The notes under the pieces are model-generated. The model saw only the letters and a list, made by a program, of their open reading frames with translations, was not told the origin of the DNA and did not search any database. A DNA stretch of 64,000 bases from CANIGN01 sp041391385. Lineage in GTDB: Bacteria; Bdellovibrionota; UBA2428. Below are positions 1 through 9,246 of the stretch, one piece after another. A program made the position numbers and the translations under genes. The number at the start of each line of letters is the position of its first letter. The stretch's first letter is position 1. The stretch covers positions 124,001 to 188,000 of the forward strand of contig JAWKOD010000002.1 in the NCBI GenBank assembly GCA_041391385.1. The letters run 5' to 3'.

Positions 1-1874
1 TGGATTCTTTTGTTTTTGAGAAGACTGTTTTTTCCAAAGCACAACTTGAGTTCGCTGAATGGATGTGTGAGCGGTATTTTTATCCTATTGGAGAGGTATG
101 TGAGGCTATGTTGCCGGCAGCTATTCGAAAAGCTTCGCAAAAGCTGCTCAATGCCACTCCTAAAGTGAAAGAAAAATTATCACATACTCTTAGAGTTTTG
201 AACGAAGAACAAGAGCGGGTTATGGCCGAAGTTGCGAGTAGCCCTTTGGCTGAGCATCTTATCTGGGGCGTGACGGGTTCTGGTAAGACGGAAGTTTACT
301 TACATCTAATTCAAAAAATGATTCAAGAAGACAAAACAAGTATTGTTCTTGTTCCTGAAATAGCGCTGACTCCGCAACTTTTTTCACGCTTTGAAAATGC
401 TTTTCCTGGAGAAGTAGCGGTTTTTCATAGCGCACAAACTGAAAAAGAACAGCGCACTTCTTGGCTTGATATCTTTTATGGTAGAAAAAAAATTGCTCTA
501 GGCCCTCGCTCTGCACTTTTTGCTCCTGTTTCTAGTTTGGGACTTATTGTCATGGACGAAGAGCATGAGGGTTCTTATAAGCAAGAGGAGCGTTTACGTT
601 ACCATGCTCGAGTGGCAGCTCAAAAACTTGCGGAGCTAAGTGGCGCAAAACTTATATTAGGTAGCGCAACACCAAGTGCAGAGACATTGTTTCGTGCTTT
701 ATCTCAAAAAACAGGTCTTTCAAAGTTAAGTGCCCGCGCTGTAAAAACGGCTACACGACCTACAGTTGAAGTAGTAGATTTAAAAAAGAAACTCGCACAA
801 AAAACATTTCAACCCTCTCCTTATAAAGAGGATGCAGGAGAAAGTTTTCCCTTAGAGCCCGAATCTTTGTTTTTTTCTGAAGAGCTTGTTTATGAGCTTG
901 GACAAGTTTTAGAAAGAAAAGAACAAGCGATATTGTTTTTGAATAGAAGGGGCTTGGGACGTGCTCGTGTCTGCAAAAAATGTGGCTATCAACCCTCTTG
1001 TTTACAGTGTGCTGTGACGCTTATACCGCATAAAAATAAAATGCTTTGTCATTATTGCGGTTTTGAAACCTTTGTTCCAGAGAAATGTGAGAAATGCTCT
1101 GGAGAGATGAAAGAAGTTGGCTTTGGGACTCAAGCGCTCGAGGAGATGCTCCAAAAGTTTTTTCCAAAAATTCGTTCTCTTCGACTAGATAGAGATGTCG
1201 TTCAGGATAGAAAAAAATTAGTTGAGACTCTTAAGTCGTTTTCTGATCGTGAGGCCGATGTACTGATTGGCACTCAAATGGTGGCAAAGGGACATGATTT
1301 CCCTCAGGTAAGTTTAGTGGGAGTTATTCTGGCGGACATTGGATTTTCAATGCCTGATTTTCGGAACGAAGAGAAGGCGTTTCAGTTGTTAACACAGGTG
1401 GCAGGTCGAGCAGGCCGGGCTGAAATTCCGGGTAAGGTTGTTATTCAAAGTTTTCGACCTGAGGAAAAGATTTTCCAGCTCCTTAAAGAAGGCGAAGATC
1501 TTGGAGTCTACGAGCAGTTTTTGAGTGAGGTCATTGAAACGCGGAAATATCTCAATTATCCGCCTTTCTCCTCCCTTGCTATGATTCAGTTTCAGGGGCT
1601 CGATGCGGCAGAGGTTGAAGCGGCCGCCGTTATGGTAAATAAAGCTTTGGATAAAGTGAAGGCAGAAAACTTTTGGGTATTAGGAGCTGTTCCTTCTCCT
1701 ATTGTTAAAGTGCGCAATAAGTATCGTTATCAAATACTCTTAAAGTCTGAATCTTTTGAAGTTCTAAAAAAATCGCTCACATGGGTTCAAGACAAGTGGG
1801 TTGGAGCGGGCTTAGAAAAAAAGTTTCAAAACACACGGCTTATCATAGACGTAGATCCTGTTGGTATGATGTGA
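1..1874 (+). CDS. priA: Primosomal protein N' / replication restart helicase PriA (5' partial)
   Basis: PriA is the 3'-5' superfamily 2 helicase that reloads the replisome at stalled forks. The reading frame (phase: first full codon at base 3) is open to the left window edge, so the N-terminal part lies outside. Visible are the Walker A GVTGSGKT (about base 268), the DEEH box (about 556), a GSATPS motif, and the zinc-binding cysteine pairs in CKKCGYQPSCLQC and CHYCGF...CEKC (about 971-1100). The motif QVAGRAGR lies about base 1395. The C-terminal region matches the usual PriA ending. An ATG exists at base 63, but it is internal: the upstream codons (EFAEW before MCERYFYP) also fit PriA. Confidence 0.95.
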   Translation, partial: DSFVFEKTVFSKAQLEFAEWMCERYFYPIGEVCEAMLPAAIRKASQKLLNATPKVKEKLSHTLRVLNEEQERVMAEVASSPLAEHLIWGVTGSGKTEVYLHLIQKMIQEDKTSIVLVPEIALTPQLFSRFENAFPGEVAVFHSAQTEKEQRTSWLDIFYGRKKIALGPRSALFAPVSSLGLIVMDEEHEGSYKQEERLRYHARVAAQKLAELSGAKLILGSATPSAETLFRALSQKTGLSKLSARAVKTATRPTVEVVDLKKKLAQKTFQPSPYKEDAGESFPLEPESLFFSEELVYELGQVLERKEQAILFLNRRGLGRARVCKKCGYQPSCLQCAVTLIPHKNKMLCHYCGFETFVPEKCEKCSGEMKEVGFGTQALEEMLQKFFPKIRSLRLDRDVVQDRKKLVETLKSFSDREADVLIGTQMVAKGHDFPQVSLVGVILADIGFSMPDFRNEEKAFQLLTQVAGRAGRAEIPGKVVIQSFRPEEKIFQLLKEGEDLGVYEQFLSEVIETRKYLNYPPFSSLAMIQFQGLDAAEVEAAAVMVNKALDKVKAENFWVLGAVPSPIVKVRNKYRYQILLKSESFEVLKKSLTWVQDKWVGAGLEKKFQNTRLIIDVDPVGMM

Positions 1875-1917
1875 GCCTCTTTGAGTTTAGGTGTCATTTT
1901 TTGATTTAGAGTTCTTC

Positions 1918-1937
1918 CCCACGAGGTGGGCGTTTTT
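1918..1937 (+). terminator. Possible weak terminator after priA
   Basis: CCCAC (1918-1922) can pair with GTGGG (1926-1930) across a three-base loop, and is followed by CG and a run of five T. The stem is only five base pairs, so this is a weak candidate. Confidence 0.3.
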
Positions 1938-2002
1938 GCCCAGAGCTTTTTGACGTTTGATCTGAAATTTGTTTTTAACTGCCTTTAAAGCCGAAACTTG
2001 GC

Positions 2003-2017
2003 TGGCACTCTATTTGC
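2003..2017 (+). promoter_or_regulatory. Sigma-54 (-24/-12) promoter
   Basis: TGGCAC-N5-TTGC matches the RpoN consensus at every fixed position, with the invariant GG at 2004-2005 and GC at 2016-2017 separated by ten bases. It sits in an intergenic region in the correct orientation, and the expected transcript start is near 2029. The AAGGAG ribosome site is at 2037-2042 and the ATG at 2050. A second perfect copy of the same element precedes the Tad operon at 44687-44701 on the minus strand. Confidence 0.75.
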
Positions 2018-2049
2018 TATTTTCTAAGTAGAGAATAAGGAGCTTTGTG

Positions 2050-2292
2050 ATGAAAACAAATAATCAGTCAAGCACTAAAGAAATTCGAAAAAATACGAGA
2101 GCGTGGGCAAGGAGCCTCGTTTCAATGTATTCTCGAAAAGCTATCAGTTCCGCTCCTGTTTTATATACGGATGACGGGATGGATAATTTGATCGAGGATA
2201 TTTTATCCGTGAGAGAAGACGCGCCTCTTTCAAATATAGAGAGGGTTTATTTAAGGTCTTCTGAACTTAGGTTGTCGGGCGAGCTTTATTAA
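2050..2292 (+). CDS. Small hypothetical protein with sigma-54 promoter
   Basis: Eighty-residue protein with no family I recognise. It has no signal peptide or membrane segment. The N-terminus is basic and polar (STKEIRKNTRAWARSL) and the C-terminal half more acidic (DNLIEDILSVREDAPLSNIERVY), suggesting a small, mostly helical cytoplasmic protein. AAGGAG ends seven bases before the ATG at 2050; a GTG immediately upstream (2047) is too close to that site. The gene stands alone between priA and metG behind a perfect sigma-54 promoter, so it is probably a regulated accessory protein rather than part of either neighbour's function. The function is unknown. Confidence 0.7.
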   Translation: MKTNNQSSTKEIRKNTRAWARSLVSMYSRKAISSAPVLYTDDGMDNLIEDILSVREDAPLSNIERVYLRSSELRLSGELY

Positions 2293-2343
2293 ACATAAAA
2301 ACCTCTTCTTGTGCTCTCACAGGCTTTGAGCTATAACAAAGCT

Positions 2344-4266
2344 ATGAACTCACAACAAAGAGGCGGCCCCCCAGACATCGATCAGCTTAAAAAAGATGTA
2401 TTTCGGCCGTCTCGCGCCATTATTACCGGCGGTATGCCCTACGCTAACGGGCCCATTCATTTGGGGCACTTAGCGGGAGCTTTAATTCCACCTGACATAC
2501 ATGCGCGCTATATGAGGATGCTCATTGGCGCAGAAAAAGTGCTTTTTGTATGTGGAAACGACGACCATGGATCAACAAGTGAATTGGCTGCGCTTAAAGC
2601 AGGTGTGCCCGTTCGAGAGTTTATTGATAAAATTCACGACGAGCAAGTTCAGACGCTTTCTAATTATACTATAAACTTTGATGAATTCTCGGGAACTTCA
2701 AGAGAAGATTGCTATCCAATTCACTCGGAGCTTTGTCAGGACTTTGTTCGTAAGCTTCACAAAAACGGCATGCTTGAAAAGAAAACTTCAAAGCAGTGGT
2801 ACGATCCTAAATTAAATCGTTTTTTGCAGGACCGTTTTGTAAGTGGGAAATGTCCTAATCCGAAATGCGACAACGAAGTTGCCTACAGTGATCAGTGCGA
2901 TAAGTGTGGAGCAACATACGATCCAACCGAGCTTATAAATCCTCAAAGTACCTTAAGTGACGCCACTCCCGAATTGAGAGATACCGTTCACTGGTGGTTG
3001 GATTTATGGAAAGTTTCTGAGCCCCTTCGTGAATGGATACAAACTAAAGAAAAAACTTGGCGTTCAGCAGTTTATGCAGAAGTCTTGGGGACTGTTCTTC
3101 CAGCGCTTGCTTTTTCAAATACCTTTGAGGAAAAATATAAAGAGTTAAAGGCAACGCTTCCAAAGCATAAAAGTAAGTATGCTGCGGGTAAAAAAGTTCA
3201 ACTTCAGTTTGAAAATAAAAAAGATTTAAATGCAGCTAAAGAACTTTTAGATAAAAATGCAATTGAATCCTCATGGGTTGATGGATGGGCGCATCGCTCA
3301 ATTTCAAGAGATGTAAGTTGGGGCATTCCAATGCCAGTGGATCTTGATCCTGATATGGCTGGGAAGACTCTTTATGTTTGGCCAGATTCTCTTATTGCCC
3401 CTCTTTCTTTTACAAAGTTAGCTCTCAAAAAGAAAGGTGTTGCTGCTGAAGATTTTGATAAGTTTTGGAGAGATCCCGATGCGCGTATTTATCAGTTCTT
3501 GGGGCAAGACAACATATACTTTTATGTCCTTATGCAAGGAGCGATGTGGATTGGCTCTCAAGAAGATATATCTCGCCTTCCTCTAGGGGGAGATTTTCAG
3601 CTCACGGATATTTATGCTTCTTATCATTTGTGGGTATCGGGACAAAAAATGAGTAAGTCTACGGGGAACTTTCATACGGGCGATGAGCTATTAAATGAAA
3701 AAGGTTATAGCGCGGATCAAGTTCGCTACTTCTTAGCGACCTTAAGTTTGTCTGATAAAAATTCAAATTTTGATTTCTCTACGCTAAATGAAAGAAATAA
3801 ATTTTTGGCAGGTCCCTTAAATGCAGCTTTAGAAAAACCGATAGCTGCTTGTCATTCTAAGTTTGGTGGAAAAGTTCCCGAGGGAACACTGAATGAAAAG
3901 GTTTTGCTCGAGACAACGAAAATTATTCAAAAGTATTTGCGTTCGATGGGAAGAGCTGACTATCCAGTGCTCCTAGGTCTGGTCGAAAACTATGCACGTA
4001 ATATTAATAGTCTTTTTACTCAGTTTAAACCGCACGATGACAGACATCCCCTAGAGGAAAGACAAAACGCACTCTTTTCTAGTTTTTATATTCTTAAAAA
4101 TATTATGATCATGCTTTATCCATTCGTGCCTACAACAATGGAAAAGTTAAGAGAAACACTTCGCCTCCCAGCTTCAGTTTTTGATGTGAATGAGTTGGGG
4201 ACAGGTTTGCCAGCTGGTCATGAGCTTGCCGAGCAACAAAGCTATTTTCCAGCAGTTGCGGAATAA
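2344..4266 (+). CDS. metG: Methionyl-tRNA synthetase
   Basis: Charges tRNA-Met with methionine in the cytoplasm (class I synthetase). The HIGH signature appears as HLGH near residue 40, with PYANGPIHLGH just before it, and KMSKS near residue 434 (QKMSKSTGN). A zinc knuckle (CPNPKC...CDKCG) lies around residues 168-190. It has no C-terminal EMAP-type tRNA-binding domain, so it is the short form. Compared with typical MetRS there is an extra stretch of roughly 50 residues (about 250-320, lysine-rich) just before the conserved ISRDVSWG segment. A GTG at 2311 gives a longer version; ATG 2344 is preferred because the extra residues do not resemble the family. The ribosome site is weak. Confidence 0.93.
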   Translation: MNSQQRGGPPDIDQLKKDVFRPSRAIITGGMPYANGPIHLGHLAGALIPPDIHARYMRMLIGAEKVLFVCGNDDHGSTSELAALKAGVPVREFIDKIHDEQVQTLSNYTINFDEFSGTSREDCYPIHSELCQDFVRKLHKNGMLEKKTSKQWYDPKLNRFLQDRFVSGKCPNPKCDNEVAYSDQCDKCGATYDPTELINPQSTLSDATPELRDTVHWWLDLWKVSEPLREWIQTKEKTWRSAVYAEVLGTVLPALAFSNTFEEKYKELKATLPKHKSKYAAGKKVQLQFENKKDLNAAKELLDKNAIESSWVDGWAHRSISRDVSWGIPMPVDLDPDMAGKTLYVWPDSLIAPLSFTKLALKKKGVAAEDFDKFWRDPDARIYQFLGQDNIYFYVLMQGAMWIGSQEDISRLPLGGDFQLTDIYASYHLWVSGQKMSKSTGNFHTGDELLNEKGYSADQVRYFLATLSLSDKNSNFDFSTLNERNKFLAGPLNAALEKPIAACHSKFGGKVPEGTLNEKVLLETTKIIQKYLRSMGRADYPVLLGLVENYARNINSLFTQFKPHDDRHPLEERQNALFSSFYILKNIMIMLYPFVPTTMEKLRETLRLPASVFDVNELGTGLPAGHELAEQQSYFPAVAE

Positions 4267-4271
4267 GCTAC

Positions 4272-5264
4272 TTACTCTGAAACAGCAAATGCATGTTCGG
4301 CTTCAATAACGCTTTTCATCGCTTCTGGTCCAGCGCAAAGAGAGTTTGCTTTTCCGTGAAGGCTTAAGATCCATTCTTTAAGTTGAACCTTGAGAGGTTC
4401 TTCTCTATGAACCCCAAATTCAATTTTATCCATATTGCGATAGTGTTCTTGAAGGTCGTTGTAATCGAATTTGTCCGTTTGAGGCGCGTTTAAGAGATCG
4501 CCTCCATGTAGGGTACAGGTTTGAAGCATGTAATCTACAAAAACAACGCCTTTGGTTCCTGTTACTCGGAAGGAGCGAATTTTTGTAGGTGTAATCCAGT
4601 TCACGTGAATATTGGCAGAAACCTTTCCGTGACCCTTGAGAAGAATTTCGGCCGTGTCTGCAATGCCCGGATTAATAGAGGAGTGAATGATGCTCGATTT
4701 AACTTCAAAGTCTCCAAAGAGATATTGAAACACGTCGAGATCGTGAACAGCAAGATCAAGTAATACGTTATTACCGGTTTTTACGTTGCTCGGGTAGCCG
4801 CCTACGCGAGTAAAGCTACAGTGTATGGGTTGCCCGACCCAGCCTTTTGAGATGATTTCTTTTGCTCTGCGAACGGCAGGGTTTGATCTTTCAACGTGTC
4901 CAACATAGAGATCAATTCCAGCCTTGCTCGCAAGGGCAAGTAGTTCTTTGGCCTGTGCGGGTGAGCTCGCAAGGGGTTTTTCTACGAGTAGGTTTTTTTT
5001 AAGTTCAATAAGTTCTTTTGCAACATCAAAGTGAGTTTCAGTGGGGGTCGCTATGACGGCGGCGTCGTAGCTGTTAGCGGGAACATCACTAATTTTATCA
5101 AAGACTTTTACGTGATCTGGGATGTCGCCTTTTGATCTGGGTTCAACAACGCCTACGAGTGAGATGTTTTTTTCGAGAAGAAGTACGCGCAAATGGTTTG
5201 ATCCCATTTTTCCTGCACCAATTAAAAGAATACGGGGTTTAGGGTTTTGTTTAATTTCTGCCAT
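4272..5264 (-). CDS. Gfo/Idh/MocA family NAD(P)-dependent oxidoreductase
   Basis: The N-terminal Rossmann fold carries GAGKMGSNH close to the start. It is followed by the family hallmark EKPLA (lysine of the EKP motif) and a helix with HDLDVFQ, in the position of the catalytic His/Asp region. The length (330 residues) is usual for the family. It overlaps the 3' end of the ManC gene by 14 bases, so the two are co-transcribed, and a role in oxidising a nucleotide sugar for a surface polysaccharide is likely. The exact substrate cannot be read from the sequence. ATG 5264 is chosen; another ATG lies two codons upstream (5270). The gene is convergent with metG, with only five bases between them. 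Confidence 0.85.
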   Translation of the reverse strand: MAEIKQNPKPRILLIGAGKMGSNHLRVLLLEKNISLVGVVEPRSKGDIPDHVKVFDKISDVPANSYDAAVIATPTETHFDVAKELIELKKNLLVEKPLASSPAQAKELLALASKAGIDLYVGHVERSNPAVRRAKEIISKGWVGQPIHCSFTRVGGYPSNVKTGNNVLLDLAVHDLDVFQYLFGDFEVKSSIIHSSINPGIADTAEILLKGHGKVSANIHVNWITPTKIRSFRVTGTKGVVFVDYMLQTCTLHGGDLLNAPQTDKFDYNDLQEHYRNMDKIEFGVHREEPLKVQLKEWILSLHGKANSLCAGPEAMKSVIEAEHAFAVSE

Positions 5265-6618
5265 AGTCATCGCTGTAACGAATAATATCGTCCTCTCCAA
5301 AATAAGTTCCAAGTTGAACTTCTATAAAACTAAGTGTTTCTTTTCCTGTGTTTGAGATTCTGTGTTTAGCGCCAAGGGGAATAAAGAGATGGTCCCCCGC
5401 TTTTACAGGTGTGATTTTATCGTCGAGAGTGAACTCTCCACTTCCTTCAATCAAAATCCAGTGTTCCATGCGGTGCTTGTGACTTTGGTAGGAAAGCCTC
5501 TGCCCAGCCCACACGGAGATGATCTTAGATTTAAAGAAGCTAGTGTCTCTTAGTATTTCAAAGCGACCCCAAGGGCGTTCTTCAAAGACGTGGTCTTCTG
5601 TAATTTTAGTATTGTTAGATTTTAACTGATCAACAAGCGCTTTTACGTCTTGTCCGTGACCTTTTTCAAGGATGAGCAAAGCATCGGGAGTGTCTACGGC
5701 AATAATGTTTTTAGTTCCTATGAAAGAAACTGTTTTAGGTGAATCTTTTGAAGTTGTATAAAAATTTCCCTCAGCTTTTATCTCCGTAATGGGGTAGGGG
5801 TTAGGAGAGCGCGAAGCGACTTCTTCCCATGATCCTAAATCTGACCACTCAAAGGAAGCTTTGATACATGCAATGTGAGAGAGCTTCTCCATAACAGCGT
5901 AGTCGATACTTATAGAGGGTTGTTGCTTGTAGACTTCATCAACATTGCTCAAGTCGCTATTGAGACACTCAAGAGGCTTTGCGATTTCGGGAGCAAGCTT
6001 AGTTAGGATTTTTTTAAATTCTGCAGCTTTAAATATAAAAGTTCCAGAGTTCCAAAGTGCCCCTTCTTGAATAAGAGCTTTTGCTTTTTCCTCTGTTGGT
6101 TTTTCTGCAAAAGACTCAACTTCATAAGCAGAACCTTCTTCTTTGACTTTTAAGTAACCATAGGCCGTAGAGGGATGGGTTGGTTTAATACCAAAGGTCA
6201 CTACGCGACCTTTTTCGGCAAGCGCAATAGCAGCGTTGAGGTTTTCTCTAAAAGCAGCAGCTGTGTTTACAAAGCTGTCGGCTGGAAAGATGCAGATAAT
6301 TGCGTTGGGGTTTTTTCTTAAGCAAATCTCATTAAAGAGGGCTATTACGGGTGCGGTGTTTTGGGGTGATGGCTCAGCAAGAATTTCAGCTTTTATATTA
6401 TGACGTGTAAGAAGACCCCTAGAGGGAGATTCTAAATTTTTTGTTGTGAGAATGTGCAAAGATCCCATGTTCTCTACGCGTTTAAGCGTTTCGATCAACA
6501 ATGGATCTTTACTAGCAAGGCTATAGAACTGTTTGGGGTAGCTTTTTCGGCTAACGGGCCAGAGCCGAGTCCCTGCTCCGCCTGAGAGGATTCCTAAATA
6601 AACATCCTTACTGCTCAT
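5251..6618 (-). CDS. manC: Mannose-1-phosphate guanylyltransferase / mannose-6-phosphate isomerase (ManC/CpsB type)
   Basis: Bifunctional type II enzyme that makes GDP-mannose from mannose-1-phosphate, with a C-terminal isomerase cupin. The N-terminal nucleotidyltransferase motif GGAGTRLWPVSRKSYPKQF is intact, followed by FAEKPT and WNSGTFIF. The C-terminal cupin shows HKHRMEHWILIEG. The start is taken at ATG 6618; a TTG at 6660 would add 14 residues that do not resemble the family. It is the first gene of a two-gene unit with the Gfo/Idh/MocA dehydrogenase, which points to GDP-sugar production for LPS, capsule or glycan. Confidence 0.92.
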   Translation of the reverse strand: MSSKDVYLGILSGGAGTRLWPVSRKSYPKQFYSLASKDPLLIETLKRVENMGSLHILTTKNLESPSRGLLTRHNIKAEILAEPSPQNTAPVIALFNEICLRKNPNAIICIFPADSFVNTAAAFRENLNAAIALAEKGRVVTFGIKPTHPSTAYGYLKVKEEGSAYEVESFAEKPTEEKAKALIQEGALWNSGTFIFKAAEFKKILTKLAPEIAKPLECLNSDLSNVDEVYKQQPSISIDYAVMEKLSHIACIKASFEWSDLGSWEEVASRSPNPYPITEIKAEGNFYTTSKDSPKTVSFIGTKNIIAVDTPDALLILEKGHGQDVKALVDQLKSNNTKITEDHVFEERPWGRFEILRDTSFFKSKIISVWAGQRLSYQSHKHRMEHWILIEGSGEFTLDDKITPVKAGDHLFIPLGAKHRISNTGKETLSFIEVQLGTYFGEDDIIRYSDDYGRN

Positions 6619-6696
6619 AGGGATTAGCCTGCCGAATCTTATCCCTATAATCAAACTCAAAGAAGATTTGAGCTAAGATTCTAAGGTTTTAAGTGC

Positions 6697-9246
6697 TTAT
6701 TTGGATACATTTTTGGGTCGGACGGTCGTTAAGACCTCTTTGTTTTTTTGGCTGAGATACTTTTTGGCAACTTCTGAGATCTCTTTGTGTGTGAGGTCTT
6801 TCATTCTCGATTCAAACTGGAGGCTTTCTTCAAAGCCGAGGCCGTAAAGCTCAGTGAGTGAGAGCTCAAGCGCCTGTGGGCTGAGTCTTTGATCATCGAT
6901 TTTTTTACTACCTAAGATAAAGCGACGAGCTCGTTCCCATTCGTCTTTTGTAACGCCGTTGTTGATAACCTTGTCAATTTCTCGATGAAAGGCTTCGAGA
7001 GCTTTCTCCTCTTTTTCGGGGCTTGTTCCAATATAAAATGCAAAAAACCCACCATCAATGCCCTCAAAATGAGAGCAGCCAACGCTGTAGCAAAGGGAAA
7101 GCTTGTCTCTAAGCTCGATAAAAAGCCTTCCGCCTTGTCCGGAGAGTAGTCCCGATAATCCAGAGAGTGCCCAACGATCTTCGTGTCTGATGTCAAAGGT
7201 TGGGAATCCAAGCTGAATATGTGATTGCTCTTTGTCGAGAGTTTTCACTTCAGCTTTGGGTTTTGTTGTGTGAGTGGTTTTTTTCTTTTTTAAAAGCTCT
7301 GAAGATAATTTTTGCTTTTTATTTTCAAGATGCTTTTCGAAATATAGAAAAACACTTTCTGGATCGACATCACCTACTACGGAGATGACTTGTTTTTGTG
7401 AGAAAATTTTCTTATGCAGCTTTTCAAGATTTAGTGGCGTTAATTTGGCTATCTTTTTTGCTTCTGCAAAGCGATCTCTTCCGTAAGAGTGCTTAGGAAA
7501 CATTTTTGTATAAAACATGTTTGAAAGAACAGCTCCGGGTGATTCGAGAGCAGAGCGAATATCTGTGAGAATTCTTTTTTTCTCGGCCTCTATAATGTTT
7601 TTTTCAAAGAGAGGTTCCTCAACCATTGCGGTTGCAAGGTTAGCGAGGGTTTCAAAGTCTTTAGAAAGACAATCAAAACTGATGCCGCTGCTTCCTTTGC
7701 CATGAGAAGAGCTTACTGAGGCGCCAAGCCAATCAATGAGAGCATTGATTTCTTTTTGCTTCCAAGTCTTACCAGCGCTGTCTATTGCACCTTCTGTAAG
7801 GACTCGGGTCCAGAGGCTACCCGTGCCTGCTTCTGTATCGCTTTCAATTCTGCAACCCGCTAGTGCATTCCATCTTAGGCTGACGATTGGAGCATGAGAA
7901 ACTTTTTTAGCGAGAATGGTGTAATCGCCAATCTCACATTTGTTAACACCGCCCGCCCAAGTGCGCGGGGCTGTTTTAACAAATGTTTTCTTAGGTGGAA
8001 TATAAAGGGGTAGTTTTTCGCCTTTTGGGAGAATTCCAGTTGCGATTACTTTATCCCAATTTAAAAATTCTTTTTTTGCATTTTCTAGATCTTCAGTTGA
8101 AAGTTCATTGATGCGTTTTGTGTATTCGAAATCAAAGTTTGCGTCGTCAGACATGGCTTGCGCATAGCCAAAACGTTCTGCAAGACCATCAACGGTCTCT
8201 CTAGAGTAAGCGTTTTGTACGATCATGTTGGCTTTTACTTTCTCAAGTTCTCGAGTTGTTACAGGTAGAGCAAGCACAGAGTTGATATTGTCTAGTATTT
8301 TGTTGTAATTTTTTGTCGATCCTGGAGGTGCTTTGACATGAATTTCAAAAGCACCTGTGTCGCGAGGAGACCAGGAGTAAGATCCCACAGAGCGTACAAG
8401 TTGTTTATCGAGGACAAGCTTGTCGTAGAGACGCGAGCTTTCGCCTTGGCCAAGTATAAGAGCAAGGGCGTCGAGTGCGGGTGTCATGGGATGAGTCATT
8501 TGTGGAACGCGCCACGCGAAACTAAGGTGAGCGTCAGGGGTGTTGTGATGGCGATATTCTGAAGCACTTGCTCGGCCGCCTATAGGAGCACGGGCACTCC
8601 CGCCCGGGCCACTTTGAAGTTTAGAAAATAACTTCTCTAGAGTTTTTGTAGTTTCAGGAATATCAAAATCACCCGCTAAAGTGAGATAAAGATTATTTGC
8701 GTTGTAATAGGTCTTGTATATTTTCATGACTTCATCGCGTGAAATTTTTTCAATAACACTGCTGTAGCCAATAACGGGACGTGAGTAGGGGTGTGATCCA
8801 AAGAGATGAGATCGTAAAAGGTCGCTCGCTGCTGCGCCTGGATTGTCGTTTCTTCGTTTAATTTCTTCGAGAATAACTTCTCGTTCGCGCTCAAATTCTT
8901 CAGCGTCTACAATTGAGTTTTGAAGAGAGTCGGCAAGAATCTCAAGTCCCGCATCAGCGGATTCTTTTCCGAGCGTGAGGTGCATCACTGTGCAATCGTA
9001 AGTTGTAAATGCGTTAACGTCGCCACCTAGGTTTTCGATGTCGTTGGCAATTTGTCCAACCCCACGAGTTTCAGTGCCCTTAAAGAGAAGGTGTTCAAAG
9101 AGGTGAGCTATGCCTGCCGCCTCTATGGGTTCATCGGCAGAGCCAAAGCGAATCCATCCCTGAAGGGCGACTACGTCCATTCCGGGAGTGGGAACAAAAA
9201 TTACTTCAAGGCCATTGCTGAGTCGTCGTTTTTCAATAGAGAACAT
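6697..9246 (-). CDS. M16 family zinc metallopeptidase (double-domain, PqqL-like)
   Basis: About 849 residues made of two M16 halves fused in tandem. The first half has the inverted zinc motif HLFEH near residue 50 and the downstream acidic segment EREREVILEEI that supplies the third ligand, so it should be the active half. The second half lacks HxxEH but keeps the R/Y-type substrate-binding segment ending RLFIELRDKLSLCYSVGC. I see no convincing signal peptide. Such proteins clear peptides in the cytoplasm or periplasm. ATG 9246 is used (the TTG three codons upstream is unlikely). The start overlaps that of hemW on the other strand: both ATGs share the CATG at 9244-9247. Confidence 0.9.
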   Translation of the reverse strand: MFSIEKRRLSNGLEVIFVPTPGMDVVALQGWIRFGSADEPIEAAGIAHLFEHLLFKGTETRGVGQIANDIENLGGDVNAFTTYDCTVMHLTLGKESADAGLEILADSLQNSIVDAEEFEREREVILEEIKRRNDNPGAAASDLLRSHLFGSHPYSRPVIGYSSVIEKISRDEVMKIYKTYYNANNLYLTLAGDFDIPETTKTLEKLFSKLQSGPGGSARAPIGGRASASEYRHHNTPDAHLSFAWRVPQMTHPMTPALDALALILGQGESSRLYDKLVLDKQLVRSVGSYSWSPRDTGAFEIHVKAPPGSTKNYNKILDNINSVLALPVTTRELEKVKANMIVQNAYSRETVDGLAERFGYAQAMSDDANFDFEYTKRINELSTEDLENAKKEFLNWDKVIATGILPKGEKLPLYIPPKKTFVKTAPRTWAGGVNKCEIGDYTILAKKVSHAPIVSLRWNALAGCRIESDTEAGTGSLWTRVLTEGAIDSAGKTWKQKEINALIDWLGASVSSSHGKGSSGISFDCLSKDFETLANLATAMVEEPLFEKNIIEAEKKRILTDIRSALESPGAVLSNMFYTKMFPKHSYGRDRFAEAKKIAKLTPLNLEKLHKKIFSQKQVISVVGDVDPESVFLYFEKHLENKKQKLSSELLKKKKTTHTTKPKAEVKTLDKEQSHIQLGFPTFDIRHEDRWALSGLSGLLSGQGGRLFIELRDKLSLCYSVGCSHFEGIDGGFFAFYIGTSPEKEEKALEAFHREIDKVINNGVTKDEWERARRFILGSKKIDDQRLSPQALELSLTELYGLGFEESLQFESRMKDLTHKEISEVAKKYLSQKNKEVLTTVRPKNVSK

